From the NCBI GenBank assembly GCA_002737105.1, contig NSHO01000040.1, positions 1 through 12,524 of the forward strand: a stretch of 12,524 nt of DNA, written 5' to 3'. Positions 1 through 6,198 of this stretch are shown in pieces; position 1 is the first letter of the stretch, and every line of letters starts with the position of its first letter. A program made the position numbers and the translations under genes. This stretch comes from Flavobacteriales bacterium. Lineage in GTDB: Bacteria; Bacteroidota; Bacteroidia; Flavobacteriales; Flavobacteriaceae. A model generated the notes under the pieces. That model worked only from the letters and a program-made list of their open reading frames with translations, ran no database searches and was not told the DNA's origin.

Positions 1-263
1 AAATTATTTGTTTTAGATTCACTAGTTCCGTTATAATCGTTTAGAGTAATGCTTCCCAAATAAGAAAAATCTTTAAATTTTAACGGCATTGCATAACCTA
101 ACTCATAACTACTACCCGTTCCATTAATTTTAATTTTATCTGCAAAAGGAGTATTGTTTTTGTAGGAAAAAGAAGAGTAATTTTTTCCCATTTTAAAAAA
201 GACGCCTTGGGCATATATACTACTCGAAAGCAAAAAAATGAATAGAAAAATGTGTTTTTTCAT
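1..263 (-). CDS. Secreted, probably outer-membrane beta-barrel protein (partial, C-terminus beyond left edge)
   Basis: An open frame runs without a stop from an ATG at 263 to the left edge, giving the first 87 residues. The N-terminus is a clear signal peptide: MKK, a hydrophobic core (IFLFIFLLSSS) and a likely cleavage site after IYA (residue 18), just before Gln-Gly. The mature part alternates polar and aromatic or hydrophobic residues and contains a 'SSYELGYAMPL' stretch, as seen in beta-strands of outer-membrane barrels. That localisation is inferred from strand pattern only; no family was recognised. A candidate -7 box lies 53 bases upstream (316-323), and an 18-bp palindrome lies just beyond it. 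Function is unknown. It could also be a periplasmic protein. Confidence 0.7.
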   Translation of the reverse strand, partial: MKKHIFLFIFLLSSSIYAQGVFFKMGKNYSSFSYKNNTPFADKIKINGTGSSYELGYAMPLKFKDFSYLGSITLNDYNGTSESKTNN

Positions 264-315
264 GATAATGATTTATAAAATATCATAAACAATTCTATCT
301 AAAAGAATTATTTTC

Positions 316-323
316 CAAAAATA
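316..323 (-). promoter_or_regulatory. Candidate -7 promoter element (TATTTTTG) of the gene starting at 263
   Basis: On the minus strand this reads TATTTTTG, matching the Bacteroidota TAnnTTTG consensus. I see no properly spaced TTG/TTTG -33 box. It would give a leader of about 45 nt. Confidence 0.4.
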
Positions 324-345
324 AAATCGCAAGATAAATAAAAAA

Positions 346-363
346 TCTTGAATTAATTCAAGA
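346..363. repeat. 18-bp perfect palindrome (possible operator)
   Basis: TCTTGAATTAATTCAAGA is perfectly self-complementary with no spacer. It lies 23 bp upstream of the candidate -7 box of the left-edge gene and beyond the tRNA terminator. Its position, symmetry and length would suit a dimeric regulator binding site, but no known operator was recognised. The rest of 364-447 is AT-rich and shows nothing else convincing. Confidence 0.4.
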
Positions 364-447
364 AAATGACAGATTTATGATGGAATTCAGATTAAAAAAA
401 TGTTCTTTTATTATATTATTCTATAAAAAATAAAAGAAATGATGATG

Positions 448-487
448 AAAAAAATCCCAAAACATATAATTTTATATGTTTTGGGAT
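448..487 (-). terminator. Rho-independent terminator of tRNA-Arg
   Basis: A 15-bp perfect stem (454-468 with 473-487) and a 4-nt loop are followed on the minus strand by seven T residues (448-454). It begins 8 nt after the 3' end of the tRNA, so it ends that transcript. Confidence 0.9.
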
Positions 488-495
488 GTAAGTAG

Positions 496-569
496 TGACC
501 TTGTCTGGATTCAAACCAGAAACCTCTTGAGCCGTAATCAAGTGCGCTATTCAGTTGCGCCACAAGGCC
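496..569 (-). tRNA. tRNA-Arg (anticodon ACG)
   Basis: A complete 74-nt cloverleaf can be folded on the minus strand. The acceptor stem is GGCCTTG/CAAGGTC (one G-T pair) with discriminator A. The D-stem is GCGC/GCGC. The anticodon stem is CTTGA/TCAAG around the loop TTACGGC, giving anticodon ACG. The T-stem is TCTGG/CCAGA with loop TTTGAAT. The CCA end is not encoded. Anticodon ACG reads CGU directly and needs A34-to-inosine editing by TadA to read CGC and CGA (known for this isoacceptor). The gene has its own -7 element 15 nt upstream and a strong terminator 8 nt downstream, so it appears to be a single-gene unit. Confidence 0.97.
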
Positions 570-583
570 AATTTTTGTGAGTG

Positions 584-591
584 CAAATATA
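584..591 (-). promoter_or_regulatory. -7 promoter element (TATATTTG) of tRNA-Arg
   Basis: The minus strand reads TATATTTG, matching TAnnTTTG, 14 bases before the tRNA 5' end. This suits a short 5' leader removed by RNase P. No clear TTG box is visible at -33. Confidence 0.6.
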
Positions 592-622
592 GTATTAAAT
601 TCTAAATTTAATTATAATATTT

Positions 623-769
623 TTATTTTTTTTCTAAAGCATGAATCGTTACATAATAACGCCATGCAATTATTGCTTTTTGCAATTTTGTAGCTTTCGC
701 CAAATCAAGACGTTGCTTGGAATAGCTCGGTAAAATTGCTTTATTAATTTTTGCTAAAACTTTAAACAT
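623..769 (-). CDS. Small basic conserved protein, 48 aa, divergent from smpB
   Basis: ATG at 769 and TAA at 623 give 48 residues. The protein begins MFKVLAKINKAILPSYSK, continues with LDLAKATKLQKAIIAW, and ends with ALEKK. It is Lys/Arg-rich with alternating hydrophobic residues, suggesting one or two amphipathic helices; it has no signal peptide and no long membrane segment. Support for coding: the frame is closed by proper start and stop codons, a TAATTTTG -7 element lies 17 bases upstream, and third positions look like those of neighbouring genes. From memory, and with modest confidence, short proteins of this type occur in Flavobacteriaceae beside smpB, sometimes carrying the label 'SsrA-binding protein'. 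The sequence itself has no SmpB fold or motif. Function is unknown. Confidence 0.75.
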   Translation of the reverse strand: MFKVLAKINKAILPSYSKQRLDLAKATKLQKAIIAWRYYVTIHALEKK

Positions 770-786
770 TATATTTATCTTTTGGG

Positions 787-794
787 CAAAATTA
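787..794 (-). promoter_or_regulatory. -7 promoter element (TAATTTTG) of the 48-aa gene
   Basis: The minus strand reads TAATTTTG, 17 bases before the ATG at 769. An upstream TTG is present, but its spacing (about 14) is shorter than usual. Confidence 0.5.
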
Positions 795-903
795 CAAAAA
801 AATCATTCCAATTCTTTCGTCATTCCATATCATAATTTTAATTTAATGCCACTTAGCAATTAAAATCATAAAAAATATACCCTTTTCTTATAAAAATAAA
901 CCT

Positions 904-911
904 TAAATTTG
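904..911 (+). promoter_or_regulatory. -7 promoter element (TAAATTTG) of smpB, very close to the start codon
   Basis: TAAATTTG ends only 7 bases before the smpB ATG (919), so the expected transcription start is within a base or two of the start codon. No TTG -33 box is visible. Confidence 0.5.
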
Positions 912-918
912 CGTAGCT

Positions 919-1377
919 ATGCAAAAAATCATAAACATATTAAACAAACGTGCCCGATTTGACTACGAAATTATAGACAAATACGACGCAGGTATTGTAT
1001 TAACTGGAACAGAAATTAAATCAATACGATTAGGAAAAGCCTCTATTGCGGAAAGTTTTTGCGAATTTAACGAGCAAACCGAATTATTTTTAATCAACGC
1101 TACAATTGAAGAATATGCTTTCGGAACGCATTACAACCACAAAGCCAAAAGCGAACGCAAACTTTTATTAAACAAGAAAGAACTCAGAAAACTAGATAAA
1201 GATTCGGACAACAAGGGATTGACAATTGTACCGTTGAAATTATATACGAATGAAAAAGGCTTTGCAAAAGTTGAAATAGCTTTGTGCCGCGGTAAGAAAA
1301 ATTACGATAAACGGGAAACCATGAAAGAAAACGACACAAAACGAGATATTGATCGAATTAAGAAAGAATTTAGGTGA
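919..1377 (+). CDS. smpB: SsrA-binding protein SmpB
   Basis: SmpB binds tmRNA (SsrA) and delivers it to stalled ribosomes for trans-translation; it is cytoplasmic. The 152-residue product has the family's usual length and hallmarks: '[10 protein letters not shown]' near the N-terminus, '[20 protein letters not shown]' (about residues 24-43), '[10 protein letters not shown]', '[16 protein letters not shown]' and the C-terminal '[11 protein letters not shown]...[11 protein letters not shown]'. This basic tail is the part of the family that enters the ribosomal mRNA channel. The start [14 protein letters not shown] fits the flavobacterial form of the protein. A TAAATTTG promoter element ends 7 nt before the ATG, so the mRNA is probably nearly leaderless. 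The TGA stop merges with a 7-bp tandem array and is followed by a bidirectional terminator. No ssrA gene is seen in the window. Confidence 0.97.
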   Translation: MQKIINILNKRARFDYEIIDKYDAGIVLTGTEIKSIRLGKASIAESFCEFNEQTELFLINATIEEYAFGTHYNHKAKSERKLLLNKKELRKLDKDSDNKGLTIVPLKLYTNEKGFAKVEIALCRGKKNYDKRETMKENDTKRDIDRIKKEFR

Positions 1378-1408
1378 TTTACGAATTACGATTTGGGATT
1401 TACGATTT
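1376..1408 (+). repeat. Degenerate 7-bp tandem array at the 3' end of smpB
   Basis: The array holds 4.7 units in exact 7-bp register: GATTTAC, GAATTAC, GATTTGG, GATTTAC and GATTT. It begins at the second base of the smpB stop codon and ends where the terminator stem begins. Confidence 0.75.
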
Positions 1409-1449
1409 AAAAAAACCAGAATTTTCAAATGAAAATTCTGGTTTTTTTT
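1409..1449. terminator. Bidirectional terminator between smpB and the convergent secreted-protein gene
   Basis: A perfect stem of 11 bp (1416-1426 with 1431-1441) and loop AAAT is extended by an A-tract (1409-1415) pairing with a T-tract (1442-1449). It reads as a rho-independent terminator on both strands. On the minus strand, the stop codon of the convergent gene (1448-1450) overlaps the element, so that gene ends inside its own terminator. Confidence 0.9.
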
Positions 1450-2335
1450 ACTTTTTACTTTTCCCTTTATCCTTTTGTAAATCCGTTTTAAGTTTTTCTA
1501 AATCGGTTTTGGTTTTTTCTAAATCTTGTTTTAATTTTTCTAAATCTGATTTGCTGGAATCATCCTTTAAATTCAAGTTTTTTTGAATTTTCATTTTACC
1601 AATTGGGTTGCCATTTCCGTAATTTTCTGAAAAAATCATGGTGTTTCCTTTTCCATCAGAATATTTTTTGGTTGTGGTTCCGTTTTCATCGGTTTTTTCT
1701 TCTTCTAATTGCATGTCAGGATTGTCGCCAATAATTTCACCATCTTTAAATGTAAATGATTTGAAATTTCCACCTAATGAATCGGTTTGAAATTCATTTT
1801 GCAATTCCTTAAACTTGTCTAAATCAATAGAGTTGCCATCTACAAAACCTCTAATAACGTTATTGTCTAAATTCATAAACAAATCGTTATTAAACATGCC
1901 GTCAAATCCTTTCATGTCAAAACCATTCGCAAAAATATCATTTTGTGAAGCACCAGATTGTATATTAATTAGGCCTTTTCCAGTGCCATCAAATTGTTTG
2001 GTAATTGAAATGGGCTTAATAGGCGTTTCCGCACTTACGTTATAATTTCCAGAATTTCCGTCTTGGTCTTTGTAAGCGATTTTAATCGCTGTGATTTGTT
2101 TTTTGTCGTTACGTTTTACACCAGAAAAAGAAACTTCAAAATCAAATTTCTTAGCGTCTGTTTCATCTTGTTTCAATTGCGCATCGGTCATAGCGTTGTC
2201 AATTCGCAATTCGAAACTGTTGTTTTTTTGTTGTGACAATTGATTGAAACGATTGTTTTGTGCAAAAGTTGTAGTTGGCAAAAAAGTGATTGCACTAGCC
2301 AATACTAATCCTTGAAATATCATTTTAACATTCAT
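1448..2335 (-). CDS. Secreted protein with C-terminal heptad (coiled-coil) repeats, function unknown
   Basis: The product is 295 residues with a typical Sec signal peptide (residues 1-25, likely cleaved after TFA before QNN), so it is probably periplasmic, surface-exposed or secreted. Residues about 60-115 look beta-rich ('FDFEVSFSGVKRNDKKQITAIKIAYKD'). The middle is acidic and Asn/Gly/Phe-rich ('FANGFDMKGFDGMFNND'). The C-terminus has four exact heptads at residues 263-290 (SDLEKLK, QDLEKTK, TDLEKLK, TDLQKDK), then a Lys-rich tail. The heptads are charged, with Leu in a regular position, and predict a short coiled coil. At DNA level they are a 4 x 21-bp tandem repeat (1466-1549), a source of length variation. 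No lipoprotein Cys and no catalytic motif are seen, and I do not recognise the family. Met5 is an alternative start. Confidence 0.85.
   Translation of the reverse strand: MNVKMIFQGLVLASAITFLPTTTFAQNNRFNQLSQQKNNSFELRIDNAMTDAQLKQDETDAKKFDFEVSFSGVKRNDKKQITAIKIAYKDQDGNSGNYNVSAETPIKPISITKQFDGTGKGLINIQSGASQNDIFANGFDMKGFDGMFNNDLFMNLDNNVIRGFVDGNSIDLDKFKELQNEFQTDSLGGNFKSFTFKDGEIIGDNPDMQLEEEKTDENGTTTKKYSDGKGNTMIFSENYGNGNPIGKMKIQKNLNLKDDSSKSDLEKLKQDLEKTKTDLEKLKTDLQKDKGKSKK
1466..1549 (-). repeat. Tandem 21-bp coding repeat, four units (heptad repeats)
   Basis: Four consecutive 21-bp units encode the D-L-E-K/Q-x-K heptads at the C-terminus of the secreted protein. The units differ by a few substitutions each. 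Confidence 0.8.
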
Positions 2336-2360
2336 AATTGTAAAATTTTAATTTAAAAGT

Positions 2361-2368
2361 CAAAAATA
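2361..2368 (-). promoter_or_regulatory. -7 promoter element (TATTTTTG) of the secreted-protein gene
   Basis: The minus strand reads TATTTTTG, 25 bases before the ATG at 2335, within the 70-bp gap after the MFS gene. No good terminator is visible in this gap, so read-through from the MFS gene is also possible. Confidence 0.5.
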
Positions 2369-2405
2369 GGAATTTTATAAAAACGAAAATTTAAAATTTT
2401 GTTAA

Positions 2406-3635
2406 TTAACGAGATTTAACATTTTTTTCCTTTTCTACCAAACGAAAAACATAAATACCAATTAGAGAACCAATAATACCTAGAGTTCCCATGAAAAACC
2501 AATTGGCTTGGTAGCCATAATTATCAATTATAAACATACCAACTTTAGCACTTATTATATGTGCTAAACTATAACTCATAGTAAAAATAGCCATATAACG
2601 ACCTTGTTGGTGTTTTGGAGCCCTACTAATTGCAAACGCATTTGAAAATGGAAAATTAAACATTTCTGAAAACGTCATAAATAGCATCATAATTAATAAA
2701 ATACCAGCCCAAGTATTAACTAACATTAAAAATAAACTGATACTCATTAAAAAACAACCTAAAATAATGACTTTTAATTTGTCCATTTTATGCTTTTCGA
2801 TATAATTTACAATTGGCATTTCTAAAAAGAAAACCAAAACACCATTTAAGGTTAATAACAAACCTGTTTGTAATTCGGTTAACCCAAATTGTTCTCTATG
2901 ATAAATTGGAATAGTGGTAAATAATTGGAAAAACATAATCCCTACAATTAAAGATGTAGTTAAAAACAACCAATAAATTTTATCTTTAAAAACCGATTTT
3001 ACTAAGACATCGCCAGGTTGGGCTTTATCTAAATACGTAGATTTTTTCTTTTCTTTAACTTTGATCCAGAAAATTAAAATGGCAATAATACAGGTTAATC
3101 CGTCTACCCAAAACAAGCCCTTATAACCAATACTCATTATGACTAATCCACCTAAAGCTGGTCCGGCTGCAAATCCAAGATTGATTGCCAATCGTACTAA
3201 AGTTAAAGCTCTGGTCCTATTTTCTGGTTTTGCATAAGCACCCAGCGAAACAAACATAGCCGGACGAAACATATCTGAAACAGACATAATTAAAAACATA
3301 CTGATGCATAATCCGTAAAAAGTGGTAACAAATTGTAATCCGAAAAACATCAAACCGCTTATTAATAAGCTGAATATCATTATTTTATAAAAACCAATAG
3401 CGTCAGATAATTTGCCGCCTAACCAGGAACCTAATAAAGAACCCAATCCAAAAAATACCATTATAGTCCCTACTTGAGAATAAGAAAAATGCAAATCTTC
3501 ATGTAAATATTTAGATAAAAATGGCAAAACCATGGTGCCTGCCCTATTGATAAATGTTACGAGTGTAAGAATCCAAATTTCTCGAGAAAAACCTTGAAAA
3601 TTAGAAATGTATTGGCGAAATGCTTTTTGAATCAT
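2406..3635 (-). CDS. Major facilitator superfamily (MFS) transporter, 12-TM
   Basis: The 409-residue inner-membrane protein has the length and hydrophobic pattern of a 12-helix MFS carrier, with a charged central loop at about residues 191-215 ('KVKEKKKSTYLDK'). Motif A is visible between TM2 and TM3 (residues 73-84, GGKLSDAIGFYK, with the conserved Asp78). The TM5 sequence GFAAGPALGG (154-163) resembles motif C of proton-driven antiporters (DHA1 type). From these I infer drug/proton antiport or metabolite export of the MdtH/YdeE kind; the substrate cannot be read from the sequence. It has its own -7 element (3652-3659) and is divergent from the TatD-like gene. The secreted-protein gene follows 70 bp downstream on the same strand. 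Confidence 0.9.
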   Translation of the reverse strand: MIQKAFRQYISNFQGFSREIWILTLVTFINRAGTMVLPFLSKYLHEDLHFSYSQVGTIMVFFGLGSLLGSWLGGKLSDAIGFYKIMIFSLLISGLMFFGLQFVTTFYGLCISMFLIMSVSDMFRPAMFVSLGAYAKPENRTRALTLVRLAINLGFAAGPALGGLVIMSIGYKGLFWVDGLTCIIAILIFWIKVKEKKKSTYLDKAQPGDVLVKSVFKDKIYWLFLTTSLIVGIMFFQLFTTIPIYHREQFGLTELQTGLLLTLNGVLVFFLEMPIVNYIEKHKMDKLKVIILGCFLMSISLFLMLVNTWAGILLIMMLFMTFSEMFNFPFSNAFAISRAPKHQQGRYMAIFTMSYSLAHIISAKVGMFIIDNYGYQANWFFMGTLGIIGSLIGIYVFRLVEKEKNVKSR

Positions 3636-3651
3636 AATAAAATATCTGATA

Positions 3652-3659
3652 CAAATTTA
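3652..3659 (-). promoter_or_regulatory. -7 promoter element (TAAATTTG) of the MFS gene
   Basis: The minus strand reads TAAATTTG, 16 bases before the ATG at 3635. It lies 24 bp from the oppositely oriented -7 box of the tatD-like gene. No clear -33 box is visible. Confidence 0.5.
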
Positions 3660-3683
3660 GACAAATAACTTGTTAAAATATGT

Positions 3684-3691
3684 TATTTTTG
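3684..3691 (+). promoter_or_regulatory. -7 promoter element (TATTTTTG) of the tatD-tcdA pair
   Basis: TATTTTTG matches TAnnTTTG and ends 13 bases before the ATG at 3705. The nearest upstream TTG (3670-3672) is spaced by only 11 bases, so the -33 contact is weak or absent. Confidence 0.5.
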
Positions 3692-3704
3692 TGAAAACAA
3701 TTTT

Positions 3705-4358
3705 ATGAAATTTGTTAACTTACATACACATTCTTACACCAATTCTGAAGCAGTTTTAGAAATTGTAAACCAATATCCAAATGAATTTATAGCTGATATT
3801 CCGCACTATTCTATCGGAATTCATCCTTGGCATATTGTTGATGAACGCGTAAGTGAAGATTTAAATTATATTAAAAACAAACTTCAGTTAATAGAATGTC
3901 TTGCATTAGGAGAATGTGGTTTAGATAAAAGAATCGAAAAGAAAATTGAATTACAGATTGACGTTTTTGAATCGCAATTATCTCTTTTACACGAAATTTC
4001 TAAACCTGTTATTTTACATTGTGTAGCGGCATTTGATGAAATCATTTCTTGTAAAAAAAATAGTGGACTACAATCGCCTTTTATCATTCATGGTTTTTCA
4101 AAAAATATTCCATTGGCAAAACAACTTTTAAATCAAGATTTTTATTTGTCTTTTGGAAAATATTTACTTCGAAATCCAGAAATAGAATCGATTTTTAAAT
4201 ATGTTCCCAACGATAAAATTTTCTTAGAAACAGATACAATATCGGAAAGTTTGGAAGAAGTTTATATTTTTGCAGCAAAATGTAAAAATATTTCTGTAGA
4301 AGAAATGAAAGAAATAGTTTGGAATAATTACCAATCCGTTTTTACTAAAAAGCAATAA
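3705..4358 (+). CDS. TatD-family metal-dependent hydrolase (short form)
   Basis: The family comprises TIM-barrel metal-dependent hydrolases; TatD itself is a 3'-5' exonuclease/DNase. Visible metal-ligand motifs in order: H7-T-H9, GIHPWH (38-43), ALGECGLD with Glu70, ILHC with His105, IIHGFS with His129, and LETD with Asp177. All expected ligands are present, so it should be active. At 217 residues it is shorter than the usual 255-265, a compact form I associate with Bacteroidota. The tcdA-like gene starts 3 bp after the stop, so the two are probably co-transcribed. Whether it acts on DNA or on another substrate cannot be told from sequence. Confidence 0.9.
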   Translation: MKFVNLHTHSYTNSEAVLEIVNQYPNEFIADIPHYSIGIHPWHIVDERVSEDLNYIKNKLQLIECLALGECGLDKRIEKKIELQIDVFESQLSLLHEISKPVILHCVAAFDEIISCKKNSGLQSPFIIHGFSKNIPLAKQLLNQDFYLSFGKYLLRNPEIESIFKYVPNDKIFLETDTISESLEEVYIFAAKCKNISVEEMKEIVWNNYQSVFTKKQ

Positions 4359-4361
4359 ATT

Positions 4362-5075
4362 ATGGCAAAATGGCAAGAAAGAGCTGCTTTATTATTTAAA
4401 GAAGAAGGCTTAAATAAATTAAAAAACTCAAATGTATTATTAGTTGGCTTAGGAGGTGTGGGTTCTTTTGCTGCAGAGTTTTTAGTTCGTGCTGGCGTGG
4501 GAAAACTAACAATTGTAGATGGTGATACCGTAGATATTACAAATATTAACAGACAATTACCCGCTTTACACAGCACCATTGGCCAACCAAAAGTTACGGT
4601 TGTTGCGAATAGATTAATGGACATCAATCCAGAATTACAATTGACTTGCGTGGAAGAATTTTTATCACCAGAACGTGCTTTAGAGATTGTAACACCCAGA
4701 TTCGATTATGTTTTAGATTGTATTGATAGCATCACACCAAAATTAAATTTAATAATTGCTGCCAAACGCAAAAGAGTTAAAATTATTTCATCAATGGGTG
4801 CTGGTGGAAAAATGGATGTTTCTAAAGTTAAAGTGGCAGATATTACAAAAACAGAAAATTGTTTTTTAGCAAAAACGATTCGGAAACGCCTAAAAGAAGT
4901 GAAAATTGATAAATTAAAAGTGGTTTTTTCTTCTGAAATTCAGGATGAAAGCAGTTTAAAAATGACAGACGGCACAAATTATAAAAGATCATTTTATGGC
5001 ACAAATAGTTGGATGCCAGGGCTTTTTGGTTTATACGCTGCTGAAACTGTTGTGAAACATTTGATTATGGAATAA
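4362..5075 (+). CDS. tcdA: E1-like ThiF/TcdA protein, probable tRNA threonylcarbamoyladenosine dehydratase
   Basis: TcdA (YgdL/CsdL) uses ATP to cyclise t6A37 of ANN-decoding tRNAs to ct6A. The 237-residue product begins WQERAALLFKEEGL, matching the family. It carries the nucleotide-binding loop GLGGVGS (29-35), IVDGDTVDITNINRQ (51-65) with the conserved Asp, Asn and Arg of E1-like adenylating enzymes, DCIDS (119-123), SSMGAGGK (143-150) and a C-terminal 'NSWMPGLFGLYAAETVVKHL'. There are no obvious CxxC zinc pairs of the ThiF/MoeB kind, which favours TcdA. It is probably the second gene of an operon with the TatD-like gene. Two palindromic hairpins follow the stop. Confidence 0.9.
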   Translation: MAKWQERAALLFKEEGLNKLKNSNVLLVGLGGVGSFAAEFLVRAGVGKLTIVDGDTVDITNINRQLPALHSTIGQPKVTVVANRLMDINPELQLTCVEEFLSPERALEIVTPRFDYVLDCIDSITPKLNLIIAAKRKRVKIISSMGAGGKMDVSKVKVADITKTENCFLAKTIRKRLKEVKIDKLKVVFSSEIQDESSLKMTDGTNYKRSFYGTNSWMPGLFGLYAAETVVKHLIME

Positions 5076-5080
5076 ATATA

Positions 5081-5113
5081 AAACCTGACAGGTTTTTGAA
5101 ACCTGTCAGGTTT
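5081..5113. terminator. Palindromic hairpin after tcdA, probable terminator and dispersed-type repeat
   Basis: A perfect 15-bp stem (5081-5095 with 5099-5113) has a 3-nt loop. Each arm is itself nearly palindromic (AAACCTGaCAGGTTT), so the element is a nested palindrome that reads almost the same on both strands. It lies between convergent tcdA and purC. The T-run after the stem is only TTT, so termination is likely but not textbook. From memory, AACCTGACAGGTT hairpins occur often between genes in Flavobacteriaceae. Confidence 0.7.
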
Positions 5114-5123
5114 ATCAATTTAG

Positions 5124-5144
5124 AATCTGAAACAAGTTCAGATT
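5124..5144. repeat. Second palindromic hairpin (AATCTGAA / TTCAGATT)
   Basis: An 8-bp stem (5124-5131 with 5137-5144) surrounds the loop ACAAG. The core CTGAAACAAGTTCAG followed by TTGAC resembles a dispersed intergenic repeat I recall from flavobacterial genomes. It lies 16 bp from the purC stop and may help terminate purC on the minus strand. Confidence 0.55.
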
Positions 5145-5159
5145 GACAAATTTTGAGTT

Positions 5160-6107
5160 TTATTTTGTTAAATACGCTTGCACGTTATTAAAAATGCGTT
5201 CTTCGATATTTGAAATATCTTCTTTTACGAATTTTTCTCCTAAAATATTTTCAAACAATTCAATATATCTTTCAGAAACGGATGCAATATATGCAGCATT
5301 CATTTCCGGGATTTTTTGTCCTTCTTTACCTTGAAAACCATTTTCAATTAACCAACGACGTACAAATTCTTTAGACAATTGTTTTTGTTCTTCGTTATTA
5401 TTTTGTCTTTCTTGATAACCTTCTGCATAAAAATAACGAGAAGAATCTGGAGTATGAATTTCGTCAATTAAAACAATTTTTCCTTCTTTTGTTTTTCCGA
5501 ATTCGTATTTTGTATCTACTAAAATCAAACCTCTAGAACCAGCTATTTCTGTTCCTCTTTGGTATAAATCTCTGGTATATTTTTCTAAAACTAAATAATC
5601 TTCTTCAGTAACAATTCCGTTTGATAATATCGCTTCACGCGAAATATCTTCATCGTGCGAACCATTATCTGCTTTGGTAGTTGGTGTAATAATTGGTGTA
5701 GGAAATTTGTCATTTTCTTTTAAACCTTCTGGCATCGTAACACCACAAATCGTTCTTTTTCCTAGAGCATATTCTCTAGCTGCATGACCTGATAAATAAC
5801 CACGAATTACCATTTCAACTTTAAAAGGTTCACATAAATGTCCAATAGCCACGTTAGGATCTGGAGTGGCGATTAGCCAATTTGGAACAATATCTTCCGT
5901 TAATTGCATAAATTTTGTTGCAATTTGGTTTAAAATTTGTCCTTTGTATGGAATGCCTTCAGGTAAAACCACATCAAAAGCGGAAAGTCTATCCGTAGCA
6001 ATCATTACCAATATATCGTCGTTGATTTTATAAACTTCTCTTACCTTTCCTCTGTAAACTGATTTTTGACCTGTGAAATTAAAATTTGTAGTTGTTATTG
6101 TGTTCAT
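5160..6107 (-). CDS. purC: Phosphoribosylaminoimidazole-succinocarboxamide synthase (SAICAR synthetase)
   Basis: PurC joins aspartate to CAIR with ATP to give SAICAR, a step of de novo purine synthesis. The product from the ATG at 6107 is 315 residues, the longer SAICAR synthetase class. Motifs: YRGKVREVY (18-26), [20 protein letters not shown] (37-56), [13 protein letters not shown] (101-113), [14 protein letters not shown] (142-155), LVDTKYEFG (196-204) and [13 protein letters not shown] (214-226). An in-frame ATG at 6152 would add 15 residues, but the promoter -7 box (6132-6139) lies inside that extension, so the mRNA cannot contain it. The start at 6107 is therefore chosen. The purC promoter overlaps the phoH terminator. 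Confidence 0.97.
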   Translation of the reverse strand: MNTITTTNFNFTGQKSVYRGKVREVYKINDDILVMIATDRLSAFDVVLPEGIPYKGQILNQIATKFMQLTEDIVPNWLIATPDPNVAIGHLCEPFKVEMVIRGYLSGHAAREYALGKRTICGVTMPEGLKENDKFPTPIITPTTKADNGSHDEDISREAILSNGIVTEEDYLVLEKYTRDLYQRGTEIAGSRGLILVDTKYEFGKTKEGKIVLIDEIHTPDSSRYFYAEGYQERQNNNEEQKQLSKEFVRRWLIENGFQGKEGQKIPEMNAAYIASVSERYIELFENILGEKFVKEDISNIEERIFNNVQAYLTK

Positions 6108-6131
6108 TTTGTGAGTTATTGTTTTGTTCTG

Positions 6132-6163
6132 CAAAAGTAGTTTTAAAATCATTTTTTAACAAA
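6132..6163 (-). promoter_or_regulatory. Promoter of purC (TTTG-N20-TACTTTTG)
   Basis: On the minus strand, TTTG (6160-6163) and TACTTTTG (6132-6139) are separated by exactly 20 bases. This is the best match to the Bacteroidota primary sigma consensus in the window. Transcription should start near 6126, giving a leader of about 20 nt. The -33 box overlaps the end of the phoH terminator T-tract. Confidence 0.8.
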
Positions 6164-6193
6164 AAAAAGAGGCGTTTATTTTAACACCTCTTT
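6161..6193 (-). terminator. Rho-independent terminator of phoH
   Basis: On the minus strand AAAGAGGTGTT pairs with AACGCCTCTTT (one T-G wobble) around a 6-nt loop, followed by a run of T to 6161. It begins 6 nt after the phoH stop codon. Its T-tract reaches the purC -33 box. Confidence 0.85.
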
Positions 6194-6198
6194 AGTTT

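Noticed and set aside
403..438. A 10-bp inverted repeat (TTCTTTTATT / AATAAAAGAA) with a 16-nt loop.
   Set aside because: It is almost pure A/T in a very AT-rich stretch; such pairs arise by chance and there is no supporting context.
835..866. A 9-bp inverted repeat ATTTTAATT / AATTAAAAT between the 48-aa gene and smpB.
   Set aside because: A/T-only arms with a 14-nt loop; not convincing as an operator or terminator.
6108..6152. A 15-residue N-terminal extension of PurC from an ATG at 6152.
   Set aside because: The TACTTTTG promoter element lies inside it, so it would not be transcribed from that promoter, and the extension does not resemble the family.
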